Below are positions 1 through 9,382 of a DNA stretch of 64,000 bases, piece after piece. Under the pieces are notes generated by a model. It searched no databases. It was given only the letters and a program-made list of their open reading frames with translations, and was not told where the DNA came from. Source of the DNA: Pseudomonadota bacterium (GTDB lineage: Bacteria; Pseudomonadota; Alphaproteobacteria; Sphingomonadales; Sphingomonadaceae). Position 1 is the first letter of the stretch. Each line of letters opens with the position of its first letter. Both the position numbers and the translations under genes were made by a program. The DNA lies in NCBI GenBank assembly GCA_023424095.1, contig JAFAEG010000055.1:10571-74570 (forward strand), written 5' to 3'.

Positions 1-1064
1 GTGTTGGTCAGCTGCTCGCGGATCTGGTCGTTGGTGAAGACCGCCGGCGTCGGCGTGGCAAAAGCGGTGAGATTGAAATTGCCGGTGCCCGTGCCGAACG
101 CGCCGACGTCGAGATAATAAGTGCCGGTGGCCGTCGCGGTATAGCGGATGGCCGAAAACCCATCGGTCGCATCGTCGTTGAACGCCAGTTGGACACCGCT
201 GGCATCGCGCAGCGTCAAGGTCGTGTCAGTCGTGGTGCTGGCCGTCACGCCCGCGGTCCGGAAGATGTAGGTCTCTCCCGCAGTCAGCGTGATCGCATAG
301 AAATCCCGGTCGCCGTTGGTGTCGATCCGGCCGTTGATGCTGCCATTCACCGCAATCGACGAAGCGGTCCCGATCGTGCCGCCGACCTGATCGCCGGCCG
401 GCACACCCGCAGCCACCGACACGCGGTAAATTCCGGAACTGGATTGCCCGCCGAGATCATAGGTGCCGGCATCGATATAATAGGTGCCGGTGGTCCCCGG
501 CGTGAAGCTGATGAGGGAGAAGGTGCCCGCACCGCTATCGTCATCCTCCGCCAGCAAGGCGCCGCTGGAGTCGCGCAGGCGCAGCAGGGAATCGGGGTTG
601 CCGCCGCCGGCAAAGGCCGAGCTGTGAATGGTATAAGCGACGCCGGCGGTCAGCGTGACCGCGTACCAATCCCGGTCGGCGCCCGTCTCGATGTTCACTG
701 CGACGCTGGACCCGACCGCGATGGTGGCGGTGGTCGACAGATCGCCGGGAACGGTATCGGCGAACGGCGTCTCGATCGGCTCGAAGGTCCCGGGCGAGGG
801 TTTGGGCGAAAGTCCGTCGGACACGGTATCAAAGCCCGGCTTGCGCGCGATGTCGCGCGAGACGATCGCGTCGTCCGACGGCTCGACAAGGGCGGCGGTC
901 GCAGGAACGGCCGCGTTCACCGGATCGCCCGTCAGGACATATTTGGCGCCGGCCGGGCCGCTCCGCGCATAATCAAGCTCGCCGCCCGTATCGCCGCGCC
1001 CGATGAAAGCCATTGCGGGCCCGCCGGCAAGATTGCTCGCCGCCATCGACAGTTTCGAACTCAT
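1..1064 (-). CDS. PPC-domain secreted protein, probable serralysin-like metallopeptidase (partial)
   Basis: This reading frame starts at an ATG (1064) preceded by a strong GGAGGGG site and stays open to the left edge, so only about the first 354 codons are visible. After a low-complexity N-terminus without a signal peptide it carries two beta-sandwich repeats of the bacterial pre-peptidase C-terminal (PPC) type, at roughly residues 125-245 and 250-350. Each has the hallmark pattern DRDWYAVTLTAG / DRDFYAITLTAG and ends in GTYYID / GTYYLD. The last visible residues, TNDQIREQLTN, resemble the entry into the M10 serralysin catalytic domain, but the HExxH motif would lie outside the window, so protease activity is an inference. 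Its lack of a Sec signal and its position behind two RTX giants fit a type I secretion substrate. It is the last visible gene of a minus-strand series. Confidence 0.8.
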   Translation of the reverse strand, partial: MSSKLSMAASNLAGGPAMAFIGRGDTGGELDYARSGPAGAKYVLTGDPVNAAVPATAALVEPSDDAIVSRDIARKPGFDTVSDGLSPKPSPGTFEPIETPFADTVPGDLSTTATIAVGSSVAVNIETGADRDWYAVTLTAGVAYTIHSSAFAGGGNPDSLLRLRDSSGALLAEDDDSGAGTFSLISFTPGTTGTYYIDAGTYDLGGQSSSGIYRVSVAAGVPAGDQVGGTIGTASSIAVNGSINGRIDTNGDRDFYAITLTAGETYIFRTAGVTASTTTDTTLTLRDASGVQLAFNDDATDGFSAIRYTATATGTYYLDVGAFGTGTGNFNLTAFATPTPAVFTNDQIREQLTN

Positions 1065-1094
1065 TTCAGTCCCCTCCCCACGGCACTTCGGCCG

Positions 1095-1487
1095 TCAATT
1101 CGATTGTGGTCCCGCGGACACGGCGCCAGCGATGGCGTCGGCAAGGCGAACAAGGTCCTCACGCCGCAAGGATCGGTCCATGACGTCGACCGCGATCTCC
1201 GGATAGCTATGACTCCCGCCGGCCCGGCTTTCCCGGACGCGGGCGATCGCCGACCCTGGCCGCGCCAGGTCAAGTTCGATCGTCACATTGATATTTTGGC
1301 CGCGGCCGCCTGCGGCGAGCGCAGCCTGAGCCCGCTCGCGAATGAGCGCGCAGGCCTCGTCTGCACTGGTTCCGGTTATGGCCTTCGCGTTGGCGGCAGC
1401 GTGGCATTCGACTGTGGCCGCGCGCACGGGCCCGGCATGCGAACAGGCCCCAGCAGCCAGCACCATCAGCAACGACCTGCCATACAT
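1095..1487 (-). CDS. small exported protein of unknown function
   Basis: A 130-residue protein between the RTX giant and the PPC protein, 30 nt upstream of the latter. I chose the ATG at 1487 because it gives a compact signal peptide: MYGRSLLMVLAAGAC, then a polar stretch with a plausible cleavage near PVRA. A GTG at 1544 in the same frame would add 19 residues. The Cys in LAAGAC is a weak lipobox because position -3 is Ala. The mature part holds two further cysteines about 20 residues apart (TVEC and DEAC), which could form a disulfide in the periplasm, and ends in a charged alpha-helical segment. I do not recognise the family. Same strand and tight spacing suggest co-transcription with the flanking secreted proteins. 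Confidence 0.6.
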   Translation of the reverse strand: MYGRSLLMVLAAGACSHAGPVRAATVECHAAANAKAITGTSADEACALIRERAQAALAAGGRGQNINVTIELDLARPGSAIARVRESRAGGSHSYPEIAVDVMDRSLRREDLVRLADAIAGAVSAGPQSN

Positions 1488-1575
1488 CAAGCCACTCGCT
1501 ATCCCGTCCAGGGCCAATACGACCGCGCTGGCGTACCCTGTCACAGGGCATCAAGCAATCGAGCCGTGAGCGGTC

Positions 1576-4500
1576 TCAGAGAATGAAATCGACGCTCGGG
1601 GACGGATAGAGTTCATGCACCCGGTTCGGCTGTCCGTGCCACAGCCACGCCTCGTCCATCTCGCTCGGGTCCGGCTTGAGCGATTCCGCAGCGGCCGGGG
1701 CGAGCCCGAGGAAGTTGGCGCGGCTCAGCGTGAGGCCGGCGGCGACCGTGACCTCGATCGCGAAGTCGGCGACGCCGTCGCCATCGCTGTCGCCCTCGAC
1801 CAAGGCGATCGTGCCAGTCTGGCTGATCCGCAACTGCCCGGCGGCGGTGAACGCCGCACCGCTGTCGATCAGCTGGAACGCCTGCAGCCCGGCGACATTG
1901 GCGTTGCTGTCGAGCGCGCCGAGGTCGATCAGGTCGCCGCTGGCAAAGTCCATGATCCGGTCGCGCGCGCCGGCAGTGGAGTCCGAGATTGCGCGGTAGA
2001 CGAAGATGTCGCCGCCAGCGCCGCCGCGCAGCACATCCGCGCCGCCCCTGCCCTCGATCCGGTCGCCGCCACCGCCGCCCCACAATTCGTCCGCCAGCTG
2101 GCCGCCGATGATCAGGTCGGAGGCCGCCCCGCCGAACACGCGGAAGCTGCCATCGGTCTCGGCCGAGCCGTTGAACCGAAGCACTTCGGCCGCGCGCAGC
2201 GTCGTCGCGGAGATCACCATCTGCTCCCCGGCCGCGACGTTGCCGTCGTTCATGGTGAGCGTGTAGCTGAAGTTCTGGCCGGCGGTGGCACCGCCGAAGC
2301 GCGGATCGGCGGCGCTCAACACCACGATGAACTCGACGCTGGTCAGCTGATTGGCGCCGAAGGTCAGCGCGTTCGCGCCGGCATAATCGCCCTGCAGGCC
2401 GAGCTGGTCGCTGCCGCCCTGCCCGTCCACCCGGTCATTGGCGCCGAACAGGCCGGTGCCGAAGTAGAAGCCGTCATCGCTCTGCCCGCCGGTGATGTTC
2501 TCGGTGCCCGCGCCGCCGAAGGTCAGGATCGAGCCGTCGGTCTCGGCCGAGGCATTCAGCGTGAAGTTCTCGCCCGCGCGCAGCGTGTTGGCCTGGAAGG
2601 TCAGCATCTGCCCCGCCGCGACGTTGGCATCGCGGGTGGTCAGATTGTAGCTCATCAGCGCGCCGCCGAGATTGGCGAAGCGGGTATCGTTGCCGGCCAG
2701 CAGCACGACCATTTCGACGTTGGTCAGGCCCAAGGCATTGAAGGTCAGGCCGGCATAGACGCCCTGCAGCGCCAGCTGGTCGTTCCCCGTGCCGCCATCG
2801 ACGATGTCCGCTCCGTCCATCGCCCCGCCGAAATAGAAACCGTCGTCGCCGCCGCCGCCATAAGCCGCGTCCGCGCCGCCATGCTCGAGCCGGAACAGAT
2901 CTGCGCCCGAACCACCGGTGAGGTTGTTGTGCCCGGCATTGCCCAGGATCACCCCGCCCGTGCCGGTGTAGACGAGCTTCTCGATATTGGCGGGCAGGAC
3001 ATAGTTGGACACCGAGGTGCGCACCTCGTCATAGCCCTCGCCCGCAAGCTCGATCACCACGTCGCCAAGATTGTCGACAATGTAGATGTCGTTGCCGGCG
3101 CCGCCCTGCAGCGTGTCCGCGCCAAGTCCACCGTCGAGCATATCCGCGCCCGCGCCGCCACGCAGCGTGTCATTGCCTCCGCCCCCGGTGATCGCGATCG
3201 TCTCCGCGCCCGAGAAAGTGAGGCGGACGTTGCCACCGATCGAAACGGTGCCCGACGCATCCGCGCCGTTCATGGTGACGCTCATCGTGACAATTTCACT
3301 GGTCAGCGCGCTATAATCGACGACCAGCCGATCCTGCCCGCCCGCGCCCAGGTTCACGATATTGTTGCCGGAGGCGGAGGCGGCAGCGCCGCTGTAAACC
3401 CGTACGCTGTCATTGCCGCCATTGGTGCTGATCGAATTGTCCAGCGCCGCGAGCGCGCCGGAGCCAAGAAAGATATCGTCATTGCCGGAGCCGAACTGCG
3501 TCTCCAACAATTGCTCGATACCGCGCAGATAGCGTTCAGTCGCGGTTCCGCCGAAGAGCGTCACGCCGGTCGCGTTGTTGAGGTTCAGCGTGACCCCAGC
3601 CGTCAAGTCGCTCCAGTTGATCCCATGCGCGGTATCCACCCCGGCGCCGCCATCGATCCGTGCCCGGCCCACGCCGACGGACGCCCTCGAAATGTAATCG
3701 ACGCCCGCCCCGGTAGAAACGATGTCGTCGACATAGAGGCTGAGGATGACGTCGTTGCCGCCCCCAGTCAGGATCGTCATCGCCTCGACGCCGGAATATA
3801 GGAGGCTTCCCACGCCGCCGATGGTGAGCCGCCCGGCGCCCCCATAAGCGACCGCAGCGCCGGTCAGGGCGCTATAATCGACGATGAGCCGGTCGAAACC
3901 GTCACCCATATGGATCTGATTGAGGTTGGAATTCGCAAGCGTCGTACCGCTGTACACCGTCACCAGGTCGTTGCCGCCCTGGGTGTAAATGCTGTTGCCC
4001 CAAGCAGCGAGCGCTCCCCGACCAGTAACGATGACATCGTCGCCCGCACCCGACGTGAATTGCGAGAGGGACTCGATGCCCTGCAGATAGCGCTCGGCCG
4101 CCGTGCCGGCGAACAGGGTCACGCCTGCCGGATCGTTAAGGTCGAGCATGATCCCGACGCTTGCCGCCAGATCGCTCCAGTCGACACCAACGGCTTCGTC
4201 GAAGCCCGCGCCACCGTCCATCCGGTCACCGCCCGCGCCGGCCGCGGAAACGAGCTGGTCATTGCCGGCCAGGCCGTTCAGCACGTTCGTCGCGCTGTTG
4301 GCGGTGAGCGTGTCTCCGAAGGCCGAGCCCGTCAGGTTCTCGAAGCCCGTGATCGTGTCGAGTCCCGAGCCGAGCGTATCCTGCTGGGTGGTGAGGGAAA
4401 GATCGACGCGCACCCCCGCGGACGCATTGGCATAGCTCAGCGTATCGATCCCGCCGGCGCCCGTGACGCGATCATTGCCGGCCGAGGCCAAGACCAGGTC

Positions 4501-7500
4501 ATTGCCGCCGCCGGCGTCGACCAAAGTCGTAAAGCCCGCGGCGAGGGCAATGATGTCATCGCCGTCGCCATATTGAATGCGCTCGACATCGCGCACGACG
4601 AAGCGCTGTGTGCCGACGCTCAGCGTGCTCGCGAACGCGCCCGGCGCCGTCTCCAGCCGGCCGAGCGTCACCGGGCCGACATTCCGCACGTCGATTGTAT
4701 CCTCGCCCGCGCCGCCATCGATCAGCCCGAGGTCCGGCGCGGCACCGGTCTGCACGACGCTGAACACGAAGCGATCGTCTCCGTCATCGCCATAAAGCTG
4801 GTCCGCGCCGAGCAGCCCGTCGATCACGTCGTTGCCGCCCAGCGCGCGAATCTCGTCGACGCCGTTGGTGCCGGTGAGGACATCGTCGCCCTCCGTGGCG
4901 GGTGGCGGCGCGATGAAATCGGCCATGGTCGCGTGACCATCGATCCGGATCACCATCGTGACGCCCGAACCGGTCGTGATAGTGACCGTGGTCCAATATT
5001 CGCCGGCCGCGGGGTTCAGATGCTCGACGAACTGGAAGGTGCGCGGCGCCACCGCGCTCAGATCGACCAAATCGCGGCCGTGCTGGAAATTGCGCAGGTA
5101 ATCCATCGATGTGGCCGTGGATTCGGTCGCCGAATTGTAAATGAACCGGTCGGCGCCATCGCCGCCGTCCATGATGTCCGCGCCCGCGCCGCCGGTGATC
5201 GTGTCGTTGCCATAGCCGCCGGCCAGCAGGTCGTCGCCGCCGCGCCCGTCCAGGATCGCGCCAGTGGACATATCGGACGTCACGAAGATCTTGTCGTTGT
5301 CTTCGCTGCCACGGACTGTCGCCGCTTGCCCGTTTTGTGCCGTGATATGGACCTGTTCGAAACCGGCGACGACATAGCTCGAGACGCCGGCGGTGGCGGT
5401 GCCGGCTACCAGATCCACCGTGAAACCTTGGCCGAGCCGGAGGATATCGTAACCGGCTCCGCCATCCACGACGCCATTGAGTGCGGGTCCGGTGAAGGTA
5501 CCGCTGAGGTAGAAACTGTCGTCGCCTTCCTCGCCATAAGCGGCCGCCCGGCTGTGGACGTTGAACGAGTCATTGCCACCGCCGCCGCGCAGTTCGATCG
5601 CAGCGGTCATTCCGGCCCTGAGCACGATCGAATTGCTCTCGTCGCCGAACAGGATCCGTTCGATATCGCGCAGCTCGAAGCGCTGCCGGCCGACATCGAT
5701 CGCAAAGGCAAAAACGCCGGGCGACACTTCGATCGATCCGAAGCTCGTCTGGCTCACATTCCGCAAATCGACGGTGTCGATGCCGGCGCCACCATCGAGC
5801 AGACCCACGGCCGTCGCATTGCCATTGAACACGACGCTGAACGCGAAGCGATCGTCGCCGCCATCGCCGTAGAGCCGGTCCGCACCCAGCAGCCCGTCGA
5901 TGACGTCATTGCCGCCGAGGCCGCGAATTTCGTCGACATCGTTGGTGCCGGTCAGCACGTCGTCGCCTTCGCTGGCGAACGGGGGGAAGATGAAGTCGGC
6001 CAGCGTCGCGCGGCCATCGACGCGGATCACCAGCGTCTTGCCGGCGGTGTTGACGATGGTGACGTCGGTCCAATGCTCGCCGGCGGCGGCATTCACATGT
6101 TCGGCGAACGAGATCGAGACCGGGCTGACGAGGGTAAGGTCGATCCGGTCGACGCCATGTTCGAAGTTGCGGAGGTGATCCATCGCGGCCGCGGTGGAAT
6201 CGCTCGCCAGCCGGTAGACGAAGCGGTCCGCGCCACCCCCGCCATCGATCCGATCGGCACCGGCCCCGCCGATGAAGATTTCCGCTCCGTTCCCGCCGGT
6301 CAGTTGATCATCGCCGTCACCGCCATCGACGGAGACCTGCGTTCCCCCCGTGCCATCATAGACGTCGTTGCCGCCGCCCATTTCGACCGCGCCGGTGATC
6401 GTGCCATTGTTGACGATCCGGTCATTGCCACCGCCCAGCACCACCTTGCCGTCAAGGACGCCGCGGTTGGTGATCACGATAGGCGCGATGCCATTATGCC
6501 CTTGGACAGCGATGTCGGCGGTGATCCGGCCAGTATTGAGGAATTCGCTCGTGACGGTCGGGCCGCCAAACTGGCCCATACGCAGGCCGACGGACTGGAG
6601 GGCGTTGGCGAGCGTCGTGTCGGCCTCGATCGTGCCGTGATTCTCGAAGCTCGCCATGCTGGCTGAGACACCGATCGCGCTGTAGCCGCCTTGCGCATAG
6701 ACATCGCCGTAATTGATGAAGCGGTCCGGTGCGTCCACGGCCGTCGCGAAGCCGTTCACTGAAATGGCGTAAATCTCGCCGCGATTGATCAGATTCTGGT
6801 TGTTGGTCGAACCGATCGCCCAGCCGGTCACCGTCGCGGCACCGATTGTACCGTAATTGGTGACGGTGCCGCCCATGACCAGGGCGTTCACGAAGCCGGC
6901 AAACTCCTCACCCGCCCCCCGAGGGCTGCCGGTCGCATAATTCGAGATCGCCAGGATCGCGCCGTAATTGTTCAGCGCGACCATGTTCCGCAGCGCGGCG
7001 GTCTGCGCAAACGGATCGTTGTCGGACGTTGAGGCGATCGTACCGTAATTGTCCAAGTTCACACCGGACGTGTTCGCCTGGATCACCTGCAGGCCGAAGC
7101 CGATCCACAATTCCTCCGCATTCACGACCGTCAGCGGAGCGGTCAGTTCGTAATTCTCCAGATGCGTGATCGGCGAGGTGAAATCGATCGTCTCGGGGCT
7201 GGGCAGCGGCGCCGGAGTGCCGGAGACGGGATCCAGGCCGCGGGCACCTGCCGGGGCGGTCGCGCTGATGGTGACGGCGGCGGCGGCCGAGATGAACACG
7301 GTCTCGCCGCCGAGCTGGTATTTGCGATAGCTGCTTCCCGCGATCGTCTCGGTCCCGGCCAGCGACCAGGCGCCGACCAGATACAGGTTGTCGCTCGCGA
7401 TGCCGTCGATCCTGAGTTCGGTGCCGCCGGTCAGCAGCGGCACGTCACCGCCGCGAACGACGAGCGACTTCGCGCCGCCCAACTCGATCACCTCGAAACT

Positions 7501-9003
7501 GTTGAGCGCGCCTTCGCTCAAAGCGCTCGAGAGATCGAAAATGCGCGTGTCGGTCGGCAGCACCAGCGTGTCGAAACCGTCGTCGCCGCTGGCATATTCG
7601 AACGTGTAGTCGCCGAGCTCGATCCGGTCGTTGCCGCTGCCGCCGCCGACGAAATCGCCGCCTTCGGTGACGATGCGGTCATTGCCCCATTCGCCGAACA
7701 GGCCGTCATTGCCGGCCCCGCCGATCAGCGTGTCATTGTTGCTTCCACCAAGCAGCAGGTCGTTGCCGCCGCCGCCGCGCAGGATGTCGTCGCCATTGTC
7801 GCCGGCCACGAGATCGTCATGGTCGCCGCCAGTATATTCGTCATTGCCCCAGCCGAGATCGGCAACGCCTTCGATCCGGCCGCCGGTATTGTCGACACGG
7901 TCATTGCCTTCGCCCATCAGCAGCCAGCCGCGGATCGTCCCGGCATTCTCGACGACGTCATTGCCGCGATCCAGCGAGATCGCGCCTTCTATCAGGCCGC
8001 CGCTGCGGTTGATGATCGTTTCGGAACTGACCTGTGTCGGCGAGAAGGCGTCGTACATCAGGATCGCCCAATCGCCCCGGATGATGCCGCTATTCTCAAC
8101 CCGGAACGTCTCGTGCGAGAGATGCGCGCCGTGGATCGCGACCGAGGGCGAATTGACCGGATCCAACGACCGCGCCTCGATCCGGCCGGCATTGACCAGG
8201 TTGAAGGTGCGCTGCGTATCGATCGCGAACGCCTGATAGCCTTCGGCGAGGATCACGCCCCCGGCGGCGTTGGTGACCTGCCCGCCATTCGTGCTCCAGA
8301 TCACCCTGGCCACGCCCTCCGGCGCGCTGGCCGCCAACAGGCCGGAGTTGAACACCACCATGTTGCTGCTGGCGGTGTTGAGGATTCGCGCATTACCGTT
8401 GGTCGCGATCGAAAAGATCTGCCCGGTATTGTGCAACCTGCCGGAATTTCCGCCGCTGGAAACTTCCGAATCTTGGGTGCTGTAATAAGCGTAGCCGATG
8501 AAATTATTGACGAGCGAGACAATCGTCCCGTGATTTTCGATCGCGCCGGCCGAAAAGAGCGTGAAGGTCGTCTGCCCCTGCTGACTGTCCGGATCGTGCC
8601 AGATCGTGCCGCGGTTGACCAAGGTGGCATCATGCTCGTTCGCCGTGAACATCGCAAAGGGCCGGACATTGACGGCGAGCAGGCTGGTTTCCGCCGCGAC
8701 GGTGTAAGTGGCACTGCGGCTGATATAGATGGTGGCGGTCACGTTGACCGTGGTCGGACGGGCCGGAAGCGCCGGAATGATGCTTGCCTGCGGCTCCAGG
8801 AGGATGCTCAGCTGATCTGGTCCCGGTTCCGGGCTCTCGGGGGCCACCGGCGCGACGCTTCCTCGCCGGGCAACAGTCGTATCCCCGCCAATGCTCTCCG
8901 CAATCTCCAATCGCTCATCCAGCGGAAGAGTCGCCGGCTCGGCTGCGTCGGGAACGATCGGCCGCACCACATTGCGGTCGTTGCGCAGAACATTCTTCAA
9001 CAT
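1576..9003 (-). CDS. giant RTX calcium-binding protein with NxGTI beta-helix blocks (2,475 aa)
   Basis: Predicted type I secreted surface or matrix protein. There is no N-terminal signal; residues 1-80 are disordered and acidic. Two blocks of beta-helix repeats with the pattern N-x-G-x-I (for example VNRGTI, ENHGTI, DNYGTI) lie at about residues 120-350 and 625-880. Each is followed by hemolysin-type calcium-binding nonapeptides (GGxGxDxxx) at about 365-465, 880-1150 and onward. Internal duplication is clear: a segment of about 360 residues repeats with a DNA offset near 1.08 kb (around 4.5-5.2 kb and 5.6-6.2 kb), and a second pair (WSDL...ERYL...VDYSAL) spans 3.1-4.3 kb. The C-terminus (2050-2300) has two copies of a DQLxLQGDY module shared with the second giant at 10.3-14.6 kb. 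The final residues (SVDFIL) are hydrophobic, as in T1SS substrates. No ABC transporter or membrane fusion protein is nearby, so the exporter must be elsewhere. Confidence 0.9.
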   Translation of the reverse strand: MLKNVLRNDRNVVRPIVPDAAEPATLPLDERLEIAESIGGDTTVARRGSVAPVAPESPEPGPDQLSILLEPQASIIPALPARPTTVNVTATIYISRSATYTVAAETSLLAVNVRPFAMFTANEHDATLVNRGTIWHDPDSQQGQTTFTLFSAGAIENHGTIVSLVNNFIGYAYYSTQDSEVSSGGNSGRLHNTGQIFSIATNGNARILNTASSNMVVFNSGLLAASAPEGVARVIWSTNGGQVTNAAGGVILAEGYQAFAIDTQRTFNLVNAGRIEARSLDPVNSPSVAIHGAHLSHETFRVENSGIIRGDWAILMYDAFSPTQVSSETIINRSGGLIEGAISLDRGNDVVENAGTIRGWLLMGEGNDRVDNTGGRIEGVADLGWGNDEYTGGDHDDLVAGDNGDDILRGGGGNDLLLGGSNNDTLIGGAGNDGLFGEWGNDRIVTEGGDFVGGGSGNDRIELGDYTFEYASGDDGFDTLVLPTDTRIFDLSSALSEGALNSFEVIELGGAKSLVVRGGDVPLLTGGTELRIDGIASDNLYLVGAWSLAGTETIAGSSYRKYQLGGETVFISAAAAVTISATAPAGARGLDPVSGTPAPLPSPETIDFTSPITHLENYELTAPLTVVNAEELWIGFGLQVIQANTSGVNLDNYGTIASTSDNDPFAQTAALRNMVALNNYGAILAISNYATGSPRGAGEEFAGFVNALVMGGTVTNYGTIGAATVTGWAIGSTNNQNLINRGEIYAISVNGFATAVDAPDRFINYGDVYAQGGYSAIGVSASMASFENHGTIEADTTLANALQSVGLRMGQFGGPTVTSEFLNTGRITADIAVQGHNGIAPIVITNRGVLDGKVVLGGGNDRIVNNGTITGAVEMGGGNDVYDGTGGTQVSVDGGDGDDQLTGGNGAEIFIGGAGADRIDGGGGADRFVYRLASDSTAAAMDHLRNFEHGVDRIDLTLVSPVSISFAEHVNAAAGEHWTDVTIVNTAGKTLVIRVDGRATLADFIFPPFASEGDDVLTGTNDVDEIRGLGGNDVIDGLLGADRLYGDGGDDRFAFSVVFNGNATAVGLLDGGAGIDTVDLRNVSQTSFGSIEVSPGVFAFAIDVGRQRFELRDIERILFGDESNSIVLRAGMTAAIELRGGGGNDSFNVHSRAAAYGEEGDDSFYLSGTFTGPALNGVVDGGAGYDILRLGQGFTVDLVAGTATAGVSSYVVAGFEQVHITAQNGQAATVRGSEDNDKIFVTSDMSTGAILDGRGGDDLLAGGYGNDTITGGAGADIMDGGDGADRFIYNSATESTATSMDYLRNFQHGRDLVDLSAVAPRTFQFVEHLNPAAGEYWTTVTITTGSGVTMVIRIDGHATMADFIAPPPATEGDDVLTGTNGVDEIRALGGNDVIDGLLGADQLYGDDGDDRFVFSVVQTGAAPDLGLIDGGAGEDTIDVRNVGPVTLGRLETAPGAFASTLSVGTQRFVVRDVERIQYGDGDDIIALAAGFTTLVDAGGGNDLVLASAGNDRVTGAGGIDTLSYANASAGVRVDLSLTTQQDTLGSGLDTITGFENLTGSAFGDTLTANSATNVLNGLAGNDQLVSAAGAGGDRMDGGAGFDEAVGVDWSDLAASVGIMLDLNDPAGVTLFAGTAAERYLQGIESLSQFTSGAGDDVIVTGRGALAAWGNSIYTQGGNDLVTVYSGTTLANSNLNQIHMGDGFDRLIVDYSALTGAAVAYGGAGRLTIGGVGSLLYSGVEAMTILTGGGNDVILSLYVDDIVSTGAGVDYISRASVGVGRARIDGGAGVDTAHGINWSDLTAGVTLNLNNATGVTLFGGTATERYLRGIEQLLETQFGSGNDDIFLGSGALAALDNSISTNGGNDSVRVYSGAAASASGNNIVNLGAGGQDRLVVDYSALTSEIVTMSVTMNGADASGTVSIGGNVRLTFSGAETIAITGGGGNDTLRGGAGADMLDGGLGADTLQGGAGNDIYIVDNLGDVVIELAGEGYDEVRTSVSNYVLPANIEKLVYTGTGGVILGNAGHNNLTGGSGADLFRLEHGGADAAYGGGGDDGFYFGGAMDGADIVDGGTGNDQLALQGVYAGLTFNALGLTNVEMVVLLAGNDTRFANLGGALMSYNLTTRDANVAAGQMLTFQANTLRAGENFTLNASAETDGSILTFGGAGTENITGGQSDDGFYFGTGLFGANDRVDGQGGSDQLGLQGDYAGANALTFGANQLTSVEFIVVLSAADPRFGGATAGQNFSYTLTMNDGNVAAGEQMVISATTLRAAEVLRFNGSAETDGSFRVFGGAASDLIIGGQLADELWGGGGGDRIEGRGGADVLRGGAGGDIFVYRAISDSTAGARDRIMDFASGDLIDLGALDSNANVAGLQAFQLIDSGAAFTAAGQLRISQTGTIALVEGDSDGDGVADFAIEVTVAAGLTLSRANFLGLAPAAAESLKPDPSEMDEAWLWHGQPNRVHELYPSPSVDFIL

Positions 9004-9382
9004 CGGACGTGGTCTCTCCCCAGCAGGAGAGTAGCGCCGCTTCCTTGACAGTTACAAGTCATTGCGGCGGCGTGATATTCATTTAGGCGACGAAGTAGTG
9101 CGACACTCTTGATGGCCCACTCGCGGTCACGCCCCGTGGGTCATCGCCGTCTACAAGGGATCGAAAGCGTGATTTGGAGCACGACTTCGGCGGCAGCCCT
9201 GCGCGACAGCCCATGACTTACCTTCACGCAATTTCCCCCGCCTGGCTTCAGCGCCCCGAGCCAGAAGCGTAGCTCGGCGCCGGGCCGCGTCAAGCTTTTG
9301 CAAATAAAACGGTATCAGCGCGGGGCGGTTCTGGTGACAAGGGCAATATCGTCCCGTCCCCGACAACAATATCGACCTGGCG
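9004..9382. other. intergenic region upstream of the RTX giant
   Basis: No convincing gene lies in these 379 bases. A minus-strand frame at 9151-9468 is basic, low in complexity and runs into the 3' end of the kinase-like gene in another frame; I treat it as spurious. The stretch is more AT-rich than its surroundings near 9055-9120 and 9295-9315 and presumably holds the promoter of the RTX giant, but I could not identify -35/-10 boxes or a terminator with confidence. Confidence 0.5.

Noticed and set aside
189..1586. Plus-strand frame of 465 codons at the left edge
   Set aside because: Opposite the PPC protein and the small exported protein; no recognisable domain.
1576..7900. Possible CRISPR-like repeats
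   Set aside because: The periodic DNA comes from RTX nonapeptide codons; units are not identical, have no unique spacers, and no cas genes are present.
1615..9048. Long plus-strand frames opposite the RTX giant
   Set aside because: Antisense shadows of the repeats: composition is biased, no domains are seen, and the minus-strand frame has clear RTX and beta-helix motifs.
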